Made by a program: the position numbers and the translations under genes
Assembly (NCBI GenBank): GCA_029309925.1
Contig: JARKND010000005.1
Coordinates: 124,001 to 188,000 of the forward strand
DNA length: 64,000 nucleotides
From: Fulvivirgaceae bacterium JP3-4
Lineage (GTDB): Bacteria > Bacteroidota > Bacteroidia > Cytophagales > Cyclobacteriaceae
Reading direction: 5' to 3'
Part shown: positions 8,723 to 17,842 of the stretch, one piece after another
How the letters are laid out: the number at the start of each line of letters is the position of its first letter
Numbering within the stretch: position 1 is the stretch's first letter
The notes under the pieces: generated by a model
What the model was told of the DNA's origin: nothing
Database searches by the model: none
What the model saw: only the letters and a program-made list of their open reading frames with translations

Positions 8723-11015
8723 TATCTTTCTACTGCAAAAGAGCTGGTTTCGCAAAACCGTAAAAGCAGTCTGGATATTGTTCTTTGCTTTTATTGTAGG
8801 CTTCCCATTATACATCCTTGCCGTTCAGTCAAACTTCCTCGGGCTGTTCGGTGAGATGCCAAGTCTCAAAGCCATCGAAAATCCCGAAAATGACCTCTCT
8901 TCGGAGCTTATTTCAGCCGATGGCGTATCGCTGGGAAAATACTTTACACTAAACAGAACGCAGGTATCGTACGATCAGCTGTCGCCTCATCTCGTAAACA
9001 CATTGCTGTACTCGGAAGACCATAGGTTTTATGACCACTCTGGAATGGACTTCTGGGCCTACATTCGGGTAGCATGGGGGTTGGTAACGTTCAATTCTGC
9101 AGGTGGTGGCAGTACGATCACACAGCAGCTCGCTAAAAACCTGTTCACACAAAACGCAGAGCTTGGTCTCGATGGCTCGATCGCCAAACTGGGAAAATAT
9201 CCAAGACGTATTGTTCAGAAAACGAAGGAGTGGATAATCTCGGTGAACCTCGAAAAGAATTTCACCAAAGAGGAAATTATTGCGATGTATCTGAACACTG
9301 CACCCTTCGGCTACAACACTTACGGAATCAAAGTTGCATCACAGACATACTTCGATAAGGAACCGGACAGCCTGAATATCCAGGAGTCGGCCGTGCTCGT
9401 GGGAATGCTGCAGGCGATTACGAGATTCAATCCGGTATCGAATCCAAAGAACTCCCTTTCAAAAAGAAATGAAGTTCTTGCAAAACTTTACCGCCATCAG
9501 TATATCGCTACCCGCGAGGCTTATGATTCAATCAGGAATCTTCCGATTGAACTTCGTTACAAAGCACAGGATCACAACGAAGGTCTTGCAACCTATTTCC
9601 GCAACGTGTTGCGCACATATCTGATGGCATGGTGCAAAGAGCATGGCTATGACCTATGGGAGTCGGGGTTGAAGATTTACACAACGATCGACAGCCGGAT
9701 GCAGAAGTTTGCAGAGGATGCGATGACTGAGCACATGGCAAAACTACAGGCAGAATTTGAAGCGCAGTGGAAGCTACGCGGCACGAACCCGTGGACTGAC
9801 CCAGACACACGCCAGGAAATAAAAGGCTTCCTCGAGAAAAAAATTAAGACAACCGACATTTACAAAAGCCTGGTTGAAAAATATGGCGAAGGAAACGACT
9901 CCGTCAAGATTGTGCTGAACACCAAAAAACCGATGCGCGTATTTTCTTATAAGGGAGAAAAAGATACACTCTTCAGCTTTATGGATTCGCTGCGCTACTA
10001 CAACTGGTTCCTTCAGTCGGGAATGATGTCGATGGATCCTGAGACTGGAGCGATCAAGGCGTGGGTGGGTGGTGTGAGCCACAAGTATTTCAAATTCGAT
10101 CACGTGAAGCAAGGCACACGCCAGGCAGGTTCAACTTTCAAGCCGTTTGTATATGGCAAGGCAATCGAAGAGGGATTCTCTCCGTGCTTTGAGCTGTATG
10201 ATATCTCTCCGACTATCAAAGTATCCGGGACAACATGGAATCCAAAAAATTCCCAGGAACCATACTTCGGGTCCGGACAAAAGGTGAGCTTGCGACTTGC
10301 AATGGCGCAATCACTCAACTCGGTCACCGCCCAGTTGATTGCCAAGCTTGGTCCAAATAACGTTGTCTCGTTCGCGCGTAACCTCGGCATCAAAAGTCCG
10401 CTGGACCCGGTAATGTCGTTGGCGCTTGGAACAAGTGACGTCACGCTATACGAGATGGTAGCCGCATATTGCAGCTTCGTAAATCAGGGCATTTATGTCG
10501 AGCCTTATTACATCACACGTATCGAGGATAAGAACGGAAACGTACTCGAGAACTTCGTTCCAAAGACGAAGCAGGCCATGGATGAGAAAACTGCCTACAA
10601 AATGGTATACATGCTGCAAGGTGGTGTTGAGCTTGAAGGGGGAACTTCGCGAGGGCTGAGTTATGTTTTGAAAACAGACAACGAGATTGGTGGAAAGACC
10701 GGTACGACAGACGATGCTTCGGATGGCTGGTACATGGGCATCACGCACAATCTGGTGTCTGGTGTTTGGGTTGGTGGAGATACGAGAAACATTCACTTCC
10801 CGACATGGTCATTCGGAGCGGGTTCGAAGAGTGCAAGGCCGATCTGGGACAAGTACATGGTGAAAGTGTACGAGCATCCTGAAGTAGGCTACGGCAAAGG
10901 TAAATTCAAGCGCCCTGCGTCAGGACTGGATATGACGCTCGATTGCGATCAGTATGCATCCTCCGATTCAACTCAGGTTGTAGAGCCGACTGAAATGACC
11001 TTTGACGACAACTGA
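8673..11015 (+). CDS. Penicillin-binding protein 1A (transglycosylase/transpeptidase)
   Basis: A class A bifunctional penicillin-binding protein (780 residues) that polymerises and cross-links peptidoglycan outside the inner membrane. A basic N-terminus is followed by one membrane helix (about 31-50). The glycosyltransferase 51 domain (about 75-250) has EDHRFYDHSGMD and GGGSTITQQLAKN. The transpeptidase domain (about 430-720) has the SxxK motif in AGSTFKPF, SxN in SLNSVT and KTG in GGKTGTT. All catalytic motifs are intact. The ATG at 8673 lies 50 nt inside the SprE-like gene, an unusually long overlap supported by the well-formed N-terminus. Confidence 0.95.
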   Translation: MSTSNSSKRTTKRKISDIFLLQKSWFRKTVKAVWILFFAFIVGFPLYILAVQSNFLGLFGEMPSLKAIENPENDLSSELISADGVSLGKYFTLNRTQVSYDQLSPHLVNTLLYSEDHRFYDHSGMDFWAYIRVAWGLVTFNSAGGGSTITQQLAKNLFTQNAELGLDGSIAKLGKYPRRIVQKTKEWIISVNLEKNFTKEEIIAMYLNTAPFGYNTYGIKVASQTYFDKEPDSLNIQESAVLVGMLQAITRFNPVSNPKNSLSKRNEVLAKLYRHQYIATREAYDSIRNLPIELRYKAQDHNEGLATYFRNVLRTYLMAWCKEHGYDLWESGLKIYTTIDSRMQKFAEDAMTEHMAKLQAEFEAQWKLRGTNPWTDPDTRQEIKGFLEKKIKTTDIYKSLVEKYGEGNDSVKIVLNTKKPMRVFSYKGEKDTLFSFMDSLRYYNWFLQSGMMSMDPETGAIKAWVGGVSHKYFKFDHVKQGTRQAGSTFKPFVYGKAIEEGFSPCFELYDISPTIKVSGTTWNPKNSQEPYFGSGQKVSLRLAMAQSLNSVTAQLIAKLGPNNVVSFARNLGIKSPLDPVMSLALGTSDVTLYEMVAAYCSFVNQGIYVEPYYITRIEDKNGNVLENFVPKTKQAMDEKTAYKMVYMLQGGVELEGGTSRGLSYVLKTDNEIGGKTGTTDDASDGWYMGITHNLVSGVWVGGDTRNIHFPTWSFGAGSKSARPIWDKYMVKVYEHPEVGYGKGKFKRPASGLDMTLDCDQYASSDSTQVVEPTEMTFDDN

Positions 11016-11017
11016 AA

Positions 11018-11149
11018 TCAGTAGGCAGTAGGCAAATAGCAATAGGCGACCTGGCTCACTAGAGGCTGCTTCCCGGAAGGCAGTTGACCGGCTTCAACGT
11101 CTGGTATCGGACCTTGCTTACTGCCACTTGCATACTGCCTACTATTCTG
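11018..11149. repeat. Period-7 inverted-arm repeat island (PBP1A-uvrC gap)
   Basis: The left arm (about 11018-11049) is four to five degenerate copies of the 7-mer cagtagg and begins right after the PBP1A stop. The right arm (about 11114-11149) is the inverted form (actgcct-type 7-mers). The core is about 64 bp. The island fills nearly the whole gap before uvrC. No coding potential or clear terminator is seen. Confidence 0.7.
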
Positions 11150-11181
11150 AAGGATTACAAACTAAGTCTTGACTACAAAAA

Positions 11182-13023
11182 ATGGCCGAAGTAAGAGAGG
11201 CTATTCAACGATTACCGGATTTACCTGGTGTATACAGGTTTTACAACGCAGACAATGAACTGATCTACGTTGGCAAGGCGAAGAACATCAAAAAACGTGT
11301 CAGCAGTTATTTTTCCAAAAGTGTAGGCATAAACCGCAAGACGTTGCGGCTTGTCTCAGAGATCATGAACATCGAGTATACGGTCTCCGACTCTGAGTTT
11401 GATGCGCTGTTGATGGAGAACAACTTCATCAAACAAAACCAGCCGAAGTACAATATCCTCCTCAAGGACGATAAAACCTTCCCTTACATCTGCATCATTA
11501 ACGAACGGTTTCCGAGAATCTACTATACGCGCAAATACGATCCTGCATTAGGTGAATATTTCGGGCCGTATTCAAGCGTTTCAGCGATGAAGAATGTTCT
11601 TGACCTGATTCACAAACTATATTCGATCCGCACGTGCAGCCTCCTCTTATCTCAGCAGAATATTGAACAGAACAAGTTCAAGCCGTGTCTTGAATTTCAT
11701 ATCGGCAATTGCAAGGCACCATGCATTGGCAACCAGACAGAAGAAAGTTACCTGGAGGAAATCGATCAGGCTCGCAATATTCTCAAAGGAAATCTGAGCA
11801 TCGTCTATCAGTATTTCCGCAAGGCAATGCAGGAGTCGTCTGCTAAGATGGAGTTCGAAAAAGCCCAGCGATTTCTCGATCGGCTCAATACACTCGAGCG
11901 CTTCCAGACGAAGTCGCTTGTTGTTAACCGTGATCTGACAGACACTGATGTGCTGACCATCTCAAGCATTCCGGAATATGCGTACGTCAACTACATCCAG
12001 ATAAAGGAAGGAGCGATAGTTTATTCAAAAACTGTTGAAATCAAGAAGAAGCTCGATGAGACAGACGAAGAAATTCTGAGCTTCGCAGCGCAGGAACTTC
12101 GCGTGGGAAACAACCCGGTAATTCTAAGCAACGTGGCCATCACACTGCTTGATGAAGAAGTTGAGAATGTAATTCCGAAGATCGGTGACAAGCGGAAGCT
12201 CATCAGCCTTTCGATCAAGAACGCGCTGGAGCTGCGGAAGGAAAAAGAGATTCTGCGCGAAGGCAAAAAATCGAAGCAGATGGAGACGCTTTCTATTTTG
12301 CAGAAAGATCTCCGCCTCCCTGCGCTGCCACTGATCATCGAGTGTTTTGACAATTCAAACTTCCAGGGAACTACACCGGTGGCTTCGATGGTGCGCTTCG
12401 AAAACGGCAAGCCCGACAAAAAAGGATACCGGCATTTCAACATCAAAACTGTTGAAGGACCGGATGACTTTGCCTCAATGAAAGAAATTGTTGGCAGGAG
12501 ATATAAGCGAATCCTCGATGAAGCAGGTCCGCTCCCTAACCTCATTCTCATCGATGGTGGTAAAGGGCAACTCAGCCACGCGTGCGAAGCGTTGAAAGAG
12601 CTTGACCTGTACGGAAAAATTCCGATTGTTGGTATCGCGAAGAAACTGGAAGAGATTTACTATCCGGAAGATCCAATTCCTTTGCACATCAACAAGAAAT
12701 CTCCGGGCCTTCTGCTCCTTCAGTACGTAAGAGATGAAGCGCACCGGTTTGCGATTACTTTTCATCGACAAAAACGAAGTAAGGCAACGATTAAAACCGG
12801 GCTCGAAGATTTCAAAGGGATAGGCAAAAGCACGGCTGACAAACTGTTGAGACATTTTAAATCTGTGAAGAAAATTAAGGAAGCATCGTTTGAAGAAATT
12901 GCCTCGGTGGTAGGAAACAAGAAAGCCGAAATCGTAAAAGGGCTGACTCAAACTGCAGATACATCCGCGAACGATGCAGGCGAAAGCGAGGAAGGAATAT
13001 CGAACAAGGAACAAGGAATGTAG
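11182..13023 (+). CDS. uvrC: Excinuclease ABC subunit C
   Basis: Nuclease of the UvrABC nucleotide-excision-repair system, which cuts on both sides of a DNA lesion. The 613 residues hold an N-terminal GIY-YIG domain (LPGVYRFY ... LIYVGKAKNIKKRVSSYF, residues about 12-45), a UVR motif (about 210-245), the RNase H-like endonuclease domain (about 370-530, LPLIIECFDNSN and LILIDGGKGQL) and C-terminal helix-hairpin-helix motifs (FKGIGKSTADKLL). The last residues (GISNKEQGM) are encoded by a heptamer array continuing into the gap, so the C-terminal tail is probably a repeat-derived addition. Confidence 0.96.
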   Translation: MAEVREAIQRLPDLPGVYRFYNADNELIYVGKAKNIKKRVSSYFSKSVGINRKTLRLVSEIMNIEYTVSDSEFDALLMENNFIKQNQPKYNILLKDDKTFPYICIINERFPRIYYTRKYDPALGEYFGPYSSVSAMKNVLDLIHKLYSIRTCSLLLSQQNIEQNKFKPCLEFHIGNCKAPCIGNQTEESYLEEIDQARNILKGNLSIVYQYFRKAMQESSAKMEFEKAQRFLDRLNTLERFQTKSLVVNRDLTDTDVLTISSIPEYAYVNYIQIKEGAIVYSKTVEIKKKLDETDEEILSFAAQELRVGNNPVILSNVAITLLDEEVENVIPKIGDKRKLISLSIKNALELRKEKEILREGKKSKQMETLSILQKDLRLPALPLIIECFDNSNFQGTTPVASMVRFENGKPDKKGYRHFNIKTVEGPDDFASMKEIVGRRYKRILDEAGPLPNLILIDGGKGQLSHACEALKELDLYGKIPIVGIAKKLEEIYYPEDPIPLHINKKSPGLLLLQYVRDEAHRFAITFHRQKRSKATIKTGLEDFKGIGKSTADKLLRHFKSVKKIKEASFEEIASVVGNKKAEIVKGLTQTADTSANDAGESEEGISNKEQGM

Positions 13024-13109
13024 AATCTAGAATTTCGAGCCGCAAAGCTTCCTAAAACCCACTTCGACATTCACAATTCTCTGTTGACTCTTCGACATTC
13101 AATTTCTTG
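12991..13109. repeat. Period-7 inverted-arm repeat island running into the uvrC 3' end
   Basis: The left arm (about 12991-13039) is a run of 7-mers of the type gaacaag/gaatgta. It starts inside the uvrC coding region and crosses the stop codon (13021-13023). The right arm (about 13061-13109) is the inverted form (cgacatt/caatttc-type 7-mers). The core is about 20 bp. A terminator hairpin follows directly. Confidence 0.65.
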
Positions 13110-13112
13110 AAA

Positions 13113-13150
13113 CAAAAAAAAGAGAGGCTTTCGACCTCTCTTTTCTTTTT
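13113..13150. terminator. Bidirectional intrinsic terminator, uvrC / gldN
   Basis: Stem AGAGAGG / CCTCTCT, extended by A-T pairs, with a 7-nt loop, an A-run on the left and a T-run on the right. It lies between the convergent genes uvrC (plus) and gldN (minus) and can end transcription from both sides. Confidence 0.85.
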
Positions 13151-13165
13151 TATGCCTTGTTCGGA

Positions 13166-14113
13166 TTAGAATTCCCAAAGGTTGTGCTCTTTCTCCATCA
13201 TCTTGATCTCTTCCCACTCGCCAGCCCAAACAGATTCCTGGTAAGGTCTGCCGTTAGCTAAGTAAACATCAAGCAAGCTTTCGTTGTCAGGGTTCTGCAC
13301 TTTCGTGATCGGACCCCAGAACAGGCGAAGCAGGAATGCATCTGCAAAGTTCTTGTTCTGCGCAGTGTTCTGTCTGTTGAACCAAACTGCCTTCTTTGGA
13401 TGTGCGCGGAAGATCTTCTCAACATCCTTGTATTTCAACCAACCGAGTGATTTGTTGAAGCCAGTCTGTGAGTTTTTCGATCCAGGGATTACAAGCTCAA
13501 TGGCCTGAATGTCATAATACACCCTTGATCTTCTTCTGTCGAAAATCACATCTTCCATGAGCGTCAGGTTGCTGATGTCACCAGCAAGGAAATTCAAAGC
13601 CTTACCTTCGGAGGTTACAGCCCAGTTATCCGTAGCGGTCTCAGGGTTAGAACCTTTGCTATCGTTCAACGCGCGGTAGTTCTTACCGTTATATGTAACG
13701 ATATCTTCAGTGTAGAAGTCCTGAGTTGGATTCCATGTTGGATATTCAACAGACCCCTGTTGCTGTAGTCCTTTCATGAAATCATCCTTGCTCATCTTTG
13801 TTGTCAGTGAATCGCTGGTGTAAACATCCACCAGTTCGCCTGACATGATAGCGTCCATGAGAAGTTTGCTGATCTCACCATTCTTCGAGAAGAAACCTTT
13901 GTTCTGCTTTTCAGCTAGGTCAACGGCTCTCCACAAACGCACCTTGTAGTGCTGTTCGTAAAGGGGGATCGGGTTGATAGAGTTTGGATTGTACTGCTCC
14001 TCCATCTCCTCCTGGAAGGCCTGATTTACTTCAGTAGACTCAACTTCGGCCTGAGCAAAAGCCAGCGTTGACGCCACTGAGAAAAGACCTGCAAAGATTA
14101 ATTTCATTTTCAT
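13166..14113 (-). CDS. gldN: Gliding motility / type IX secretion protein GldN (PorN)
   Basis: Periplasmic component of the type IX secretion core that forms a ring with GldK under the outer membrane. The 315-residue product has a Sec signal peptide (MKMKLIFAGLFSVAST ... AFAQ). The family-typical body includes LYEQHYKVRLWRAVDLAEKQN (21 residues shown to 20 only in part) around residue 50 and EDVIFDRRRSRVYYDIQAIE around residue 190. It is the last gene of the porP-gldK-gldL-gldM-gldN run, 9 nt after gldM, and is followed by a strong terminator. Length and order match the Flavobacterium johnsoniae operon. Confidence 0.93.
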   Translation of the reverse strand: MKMKLIFAGLFSVASTLAFAQAEVESTEVNQAFQEEMEEQYNPNSINPIPLYEQHYKVRLWRAVDLAEKQNKGFFSKNGEISKLLMDAIMSGELVDVYTSDSLTTKMSKDDFMKGLQQQGSVEYPTWNPTQDFYTEDIVTYNGKNYRALNDSKGSNPETATDNWAVTSEGKALNFLAGDISNLTLMEDVIFDRRRSRVYYDIQAIELVIPGSKNSQTGFNKSLGWLKYKDVEKIFRAHPKKAVWFNRQNTAQNKNFADAFLLRLFWGPITKVQNPDNESLLDVYLANGRPYQESVWAGEWEEIKMMEKEHNLWEF

Positions 14114-14122
14114 TCTATCGAA

Positions 14123-15712
14123 TTAATTAATGTTCACCTGAATTACACCATTTGAACCTTTGATCGCCACTTTCTCTTCCTTGTCAGTGAATGTTCTGCG
14201 GATGGCGTCCTTAACCACGAAGATTACACGGTAGCCAGGTTTTGCCTGATTCTGCCATGCTCCGAGGTCAGGGCTTCCATTACCTGCACGCATAGATGCT
14301 GCTGGCGTAGGACCGCTACCCATTGTCACTTCCATTTCCTTGATGTTATAGCGAGCATCTTTCGGAACTTCTTCCTTAAAGTTTTCATCTGGCTCAACAA
14401 CAATTCTCAAGCTTCTCAACTGGTTCGCCTTGATACCTTGTCTGAGATCAACTGGCGTGTTGCCGATCATTGCAACGAACCGTGGTTCCGGGATGTTCTT
14501 CACATCGAACGGTTGAGTGCCGATAAGGGTACCACCGTTGCTAACACCGATCTGAATTTTCCGCTGGCTGGGAATGATAACCACTTTACCAGGCTTGTCG
14601 CCTTTTCTCACTTCAGCACCAGTCGATGTGAAGGAAGGGTTGTAGTTTGTTCCGAGAGCCGGCACTTCAATCGTCACGCTGTTACCGCAGTTCATGTATA
14701 GCGTTGGCGCATTACCAGTCGTGACCTTGATCGTTGGCTGTGCTACCTTATACTGAATAACTTCAGTCAATGTAGTATCAGGCAACTCGATCTTGGCGGT
14801 GTAGCTCTTGGTCGCGAAACCATTTGCATCATATCCACCACCCTGCGCTACAAATTTGATCTTACCCATTTTTACACCGGTAGGATCGTTGAAGAGCTCA
14901 AGTTTCTGACCGTCTTTGTACATGGTCGGTGTGAATGCTGATGAAGAAGCTGAGATAAAAAGATCTGCTTCATAGGTTGCACCAGCTGCCACGATCGATT
15001 CCTTTGCACGCACCATTGGTACGATGTTATCAAAGCTTACATTACCAACGCCAGCATCCTCCAATAATTTTGCAAGTGCCTTGCTTTCATACTCGAGAAG
15101 CTCAGTTTCCATCTGGGTCACAGATGCAAGCGCAGCAATCACAGGCGTATTTTCGAAAGTAAATGTGAGGAAGTCCTTGTTAGCATGATCTTCATCTTTT
15201 GCAAACACAGGGATATCCTTAGGCGCTTTTGCAAGCGTAGGGAATTCTTTTGAAGTGAGACCCGTGAGTGCCTGAAGCTGTTTCACGTAGTCATTCAACA
15301 GCGCTTCAAAATCCTTTCCCTGCTTCTGGGAGATCATCATTGTCGCCACCTTTGAGCTGTGGTCATTGATGAGTTTTTCATCGATTTCCTGAGTTCCGGA
15401 AAGTTGTTTCATTTCCTTTTTGAGGGCATCGATCTTTGTGAGGGTTGCTGCCGTAAGTTCTCTGACCTTCTCCGCGTTTTCACGGGCGCGAATTACGTCT
15501 GCGCGCGGGCTTTTACCAGCCTCTTTGATGATCGCTTTAAGCGCATCACCGTTCTTCTTGTCAGTTGCGTCCGACAGCTCCTCCAACGTTTCGTAAATAA
15601 TCGCAAACTTTTCGAGTACTGCGTTACTTACCTGCAAGGCCAGAAGCGCGGTGAGTACCAAGTACATCATACCGATCATCTTCTGCCTGGGTGTTTCCTT
15701 ACCGCCTGCCAT
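14123..15712 (-). CDS. gldM: Gliding motility / type IX secretion protein GldM (PorM)
   Basis: Inner-membrane protein that, with GldL, forms the proton-driven rotary motor of type IX secretion and gliding and reaches across the periplasm. The 529 residues start with the short conserved cytoplasmic stretch MAGGKETPRQKMIGMMY. One membrane helix follows (about 15-37, LVLTALLALQVSNAVL), then a helical region and beta-rich periplasmic domains (about 220-515). The N-terminal pattern is diagnostic. It lies 43 nt after gldL and 9 nt before gldN. Confidence 0.95.
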   Translation of the reverse strand: MAGGKETPRQKMIGMMYLVLTALLALQVSNAVLEKFAIIYETLEELSDATDKKNGDALKAIIKEAGKSPRADVIRARENAEKVRELTAATLTKIDALKKEMKQLSGTQEIDEKLINDHSSKVATMMISQKQGKDFEALLNDYVKQLQALTGLTSKEFPTLAKAPKDIPVFAKDEDHANKDFLTFTFENTPVIAALASVTQMETELLEYESKALAKLLEDAGVGNVSFDNIVPMVRAKESIVAAGATYEADLFISASSSAFTPTMYKDGQKLELFNDPTGVKMGKIKFVAQGGGYDANGFATKSYTAKIELPDTTLTEVIQYKVAQPTIKVTTGNAPTLYMNCGNSVTIEVPALGTNYNPSFTSTGAEVRKGDKPGKVVIIPSQRKIQIGVSNGGTLIGTQPFDVKNIPEPRFVAMIGNTPVDLRQGIKANQLRSLRIVVEPDENFKEEVPKDARYNIKEMEVTMGSGPTPAASMRAGNGSPDLGAWQNQAKPGYRVIFVVKDAIRRTFTDKEEKVAIKGSNGVIQVNIN

Positions 15713-15755
15713 ATTCGTTTAGTATTTGAATATCGTTATTAAGAAAATCAACTAA

Positions 15756-16571
15756 TTATTTTGCGCCACCTCTCATGGCAGTGAGCATGCTGCCATAGAC
15801 GTTGTTGAGCGCAGTAAGATTGTCAGTGAGCTTACCAAGTTCTGTGGTGAACTTTGTAGTGTTCTCACCAACCTTAGAAAGACCATTCATTGCTCCCGTG
15901 AGGCTTTCGTAGAACTTGTTCATGTTCTTCACGTGGCTGTCTGCGTCCTTCAACTCCATTTCATACACAGAGTTAAGTGCCGCAAGGTTCTTCGTTACCT
16001 TCTGAACCTGTGAATGATATTCACCTGCATCCTTAGAAGCCTCTGACATCGATCCAACCGCTTTGATCGCTACATCGTAAGACTTGTTCATTTCAGTCAA
16101 AGCTTTAGAAGCTGTCTGAACGTTCTTCGCGTATTCGTTTGTAGCAACAGCAGCGTCAGAAAGTGTATTCATTTTCTTTGCTGATTCAGCAAGGTTGTTC
16201 AAACCTTTGCCAAGGCTATCCAGAAGCTCAGGACCGATCTTCGCTTTTTCAAGCGACACATCAAGTTGCTGAGTAAGGGAGGCTGTTGGCTTGTTAGAGA
16301 TACGGGGAGCTGCAGCAGGTCCTTCATATTCGTCAGCTAATTCAGGGTAAACTTTTGACCAGTCAACTTCATTGTGAGGCGGTTCGAATGCGCTCAAGAA
16401 GAAAATTCCAGCTTCAACCGAAAGACCAATCATCAACATTTCATCCGCACCTGGCATGTGCAGGATCTTGAACAACGCACCAATAATCACGACTGCAGCA
16501 CCAATACCGTAAACTTTCGGCATGATGGTTTTGTAGAGAAGCGCAGTAAATCCGCCTTTTTTCTTGCTCAT
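15756..16571 (-). CDS. gldL: Gliding motility / type IX secretion protein GldL (PorL)
   Basis: Stator partner of GldM. The 271-residue product has two N-terminal membrane helices (about 20-38 and 45-62). The second helix carries a glutamate (Glu53 in GLSVEAGIFF) where GldL has the charged residue needed for proton transfer. After FEPPHNEVDW comes a cytoplasmic, mostly helical coiled-coil tail (about 100-265) ending in a Gly-rich tip (MRGGAK). It starts at an ATG at 16571, 74 nt after gldK. Length and layout agree with GldL from gliding Bacteroidota. Confidence 0.94.
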   Translation of the reverse strand: MSKKKGGFTALLYKTIMPKVYGIGAAVVIIGALFKILHMPGADEMLMIGLSVEAGIFFLSAFEPPHNEVDWSKVYPELADEYEGPAAAPRISNKPTASLTQQLDVSLEKAKIGPELLDSLGKGLNNLAESAKKMNTLSDAAVATNEYAKNVQTASKALTEMNKSYDVAIKAVGSMSEASKDAGEYHSQVQKVTKNLAALNSVYEMELKDADSHVKNMNKFYESLTGAMNGLSKVGENTTKFTTELGKLTDNLTALNNVYGSMLTAMRGGAK

Positions 16572-16645
16572 TTTAGTAAGGTTTTAAGTTTATATTCCTT
16601 TTTGCTTAGTAGTTACTTATTAAATATAGTCAGGCTGTTACAGTA

Positions 16646-17731
16646 TTAAAACTCCTGACCTGAAGAGCGACCGAGGTGCGTGAGTGCACAACGGAAGCCA
16701 ATATACGCACGCGTAGAGTCTTTAAATTCGTACGTCCGTGTACCTGTTTCGAGGTAGTATGCAACGTCTTTCCATGATCCACCGCGAACAACTTTCTTCG
16801 GAGGGACACGCGGATTGTAGCGACTGCTTTCTGGATTTGTACGCTCATCAATGTATTGTGGGTTCAAATCCCATACAGTTGGAACAGAAGCCGGGTTAAA
16901 GTCATCGAGGCACCACTCGGAAACATTTCCTGCCATGTCGAACAATCCGTAGTCATTAGGGAAGTAAGCCTGCACCGGAGATGTATAAGCAAATCCGTCA
17001 TCATAAAAGTTTCCGCGACCCGGCTTAAAGTTTGCGAGCATACATCCTTTTGAGTTACGGATGTAAGGGTTACCCCATGGATACTTCGCCATATCGCGAC
17101 CGCCACGTGCTGCGTATTCCCACTCAGCCTCGGAAGGCAGGCGGAACTCAGGCATCGGGAAGTCACCAACGCTCTTTCTGTAGTCATTCAGGTAAGCTGT
17201 TCTCCACTTGCCGAAGAACACTGCTGCATCCCAGTTAACACCTACAACCGGATAGTCATCGTATCCAGGGTGCCAGTAGTAGTAATCCTGAATCGGATCA
17301 CCCATGTGGTGAGCAAAGTCTTTCACCCAGGCTGTTGTGTCAGGGTAATACGCCTGTCTGAATGTTTCAGGATCTACAGTTTCAAAACCTTCGATGGTAC
17401 CATTGTCAACCAGGAAGAAGTTTGTAAACTGGCGGTATTCGTTATTGGTGATTTCGGTATCATCCATGAAGAATGAACCGATGGTAACTTGCTTGTTGTA
17501 GTTGATCTGAGTAGATGCAGGATCTTCATCCGCCTGACCCATGTGGAACGTACCGGCCGGGATTGGCACCATACCATAAGGTATAGTCATCACCCATCCT
17601 TCTCGTCCTGGAACGCCAACCAGTTCACCCTGGTCGCCTCCGCGTTTGCCGCCCAGGCCAAGCAGACCACAAGCACTGGCAAGAGCGCCTGCGAGGACAA
17701 TCACTAGCTTTAAAGAAACCGATCTATTCAT
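16646..17731 (-). CDS. gldK: Gliding motility / type IX secretion lipoprotein GldK (PorK)
   Basis: Outer-membrane-associated lipoprotein that forms the GldK-GldN ring of the type IX system. The signal peptide ends in a lipobox (ALASAC). From about residue 50 the protein is a formylglycine-generating-enzyme-like (FGE-sulfatase) domain: MVPIPAGTFHMGQ, then EFRLPSEAEWEYAARGG, DMAGNVSEWCLDDF and IGFRCAL. GldK uses this fold structurally and is not known to act as an enzyme. It comes first in the gldKLMN run. A candidate promoter with a small palindrome sits in the 111-bp gap upstream. Confidence 0.94.
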   Translation of the reverse strand: MNRSVSLKLVIVLAGALASACGLLGLGGKRGGDQGELVGVPGREGWVMTIPYGMVPIPAGTFHMGQADEDPASTQINYNKQVTIGSFFMDDTEITNNEYRQFTNFFLVDNGTIEGFETVDPETFRQAYYPDTTAWVKDFAHHMGDPIQDYYYWHPGYDDYPVVGVNWDAAVFFGKWRTAYLNDYRKSVGDFPMPEFRLPSEAEWEYAARGGRDMAKYPWGNPYIRNSKGCMLANFKPGRGNFYDDGFAYTSPVQAYFPNDYGLFDMAGNVSEWCLDDFNPASVPTVWDLNPQYIDERTNPESSRYNPRVPPKKVVRGGSWKDVAYYLETGTRTYEFKDSTRAYIGFRCALTHLGRSSGQEF

Positions 17732-17761
17732 ATACTATGTGCTAAGTAAGGATTCAGACTC

Positions 17762-17780
17762 GAAAGATAAGGTATTACCT
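17762..17780 (-). promoter_or_regulatory. Candidate gldK promoter -7 element with adjacent palindrome
   Basis: On the minus strand TATCTTTC (17762-17769), one mismatch from the Bacteroidota -7 consensus TAnnTTTG, lies about 30 nt upstream of the gldK start. It abuts an 11-bp palindrome AGGTATTACCT (17770-17780), placed where a repressor could act. No clear -33 element was seen, so support is modest. Confidence 0.3.
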
Positions 17781-17842
17781 ATATTTTTAAAAATTGCTTA
17801 ACAAAATCCACAAAAACCCAAAATATTCTATCAACTGGCCGG

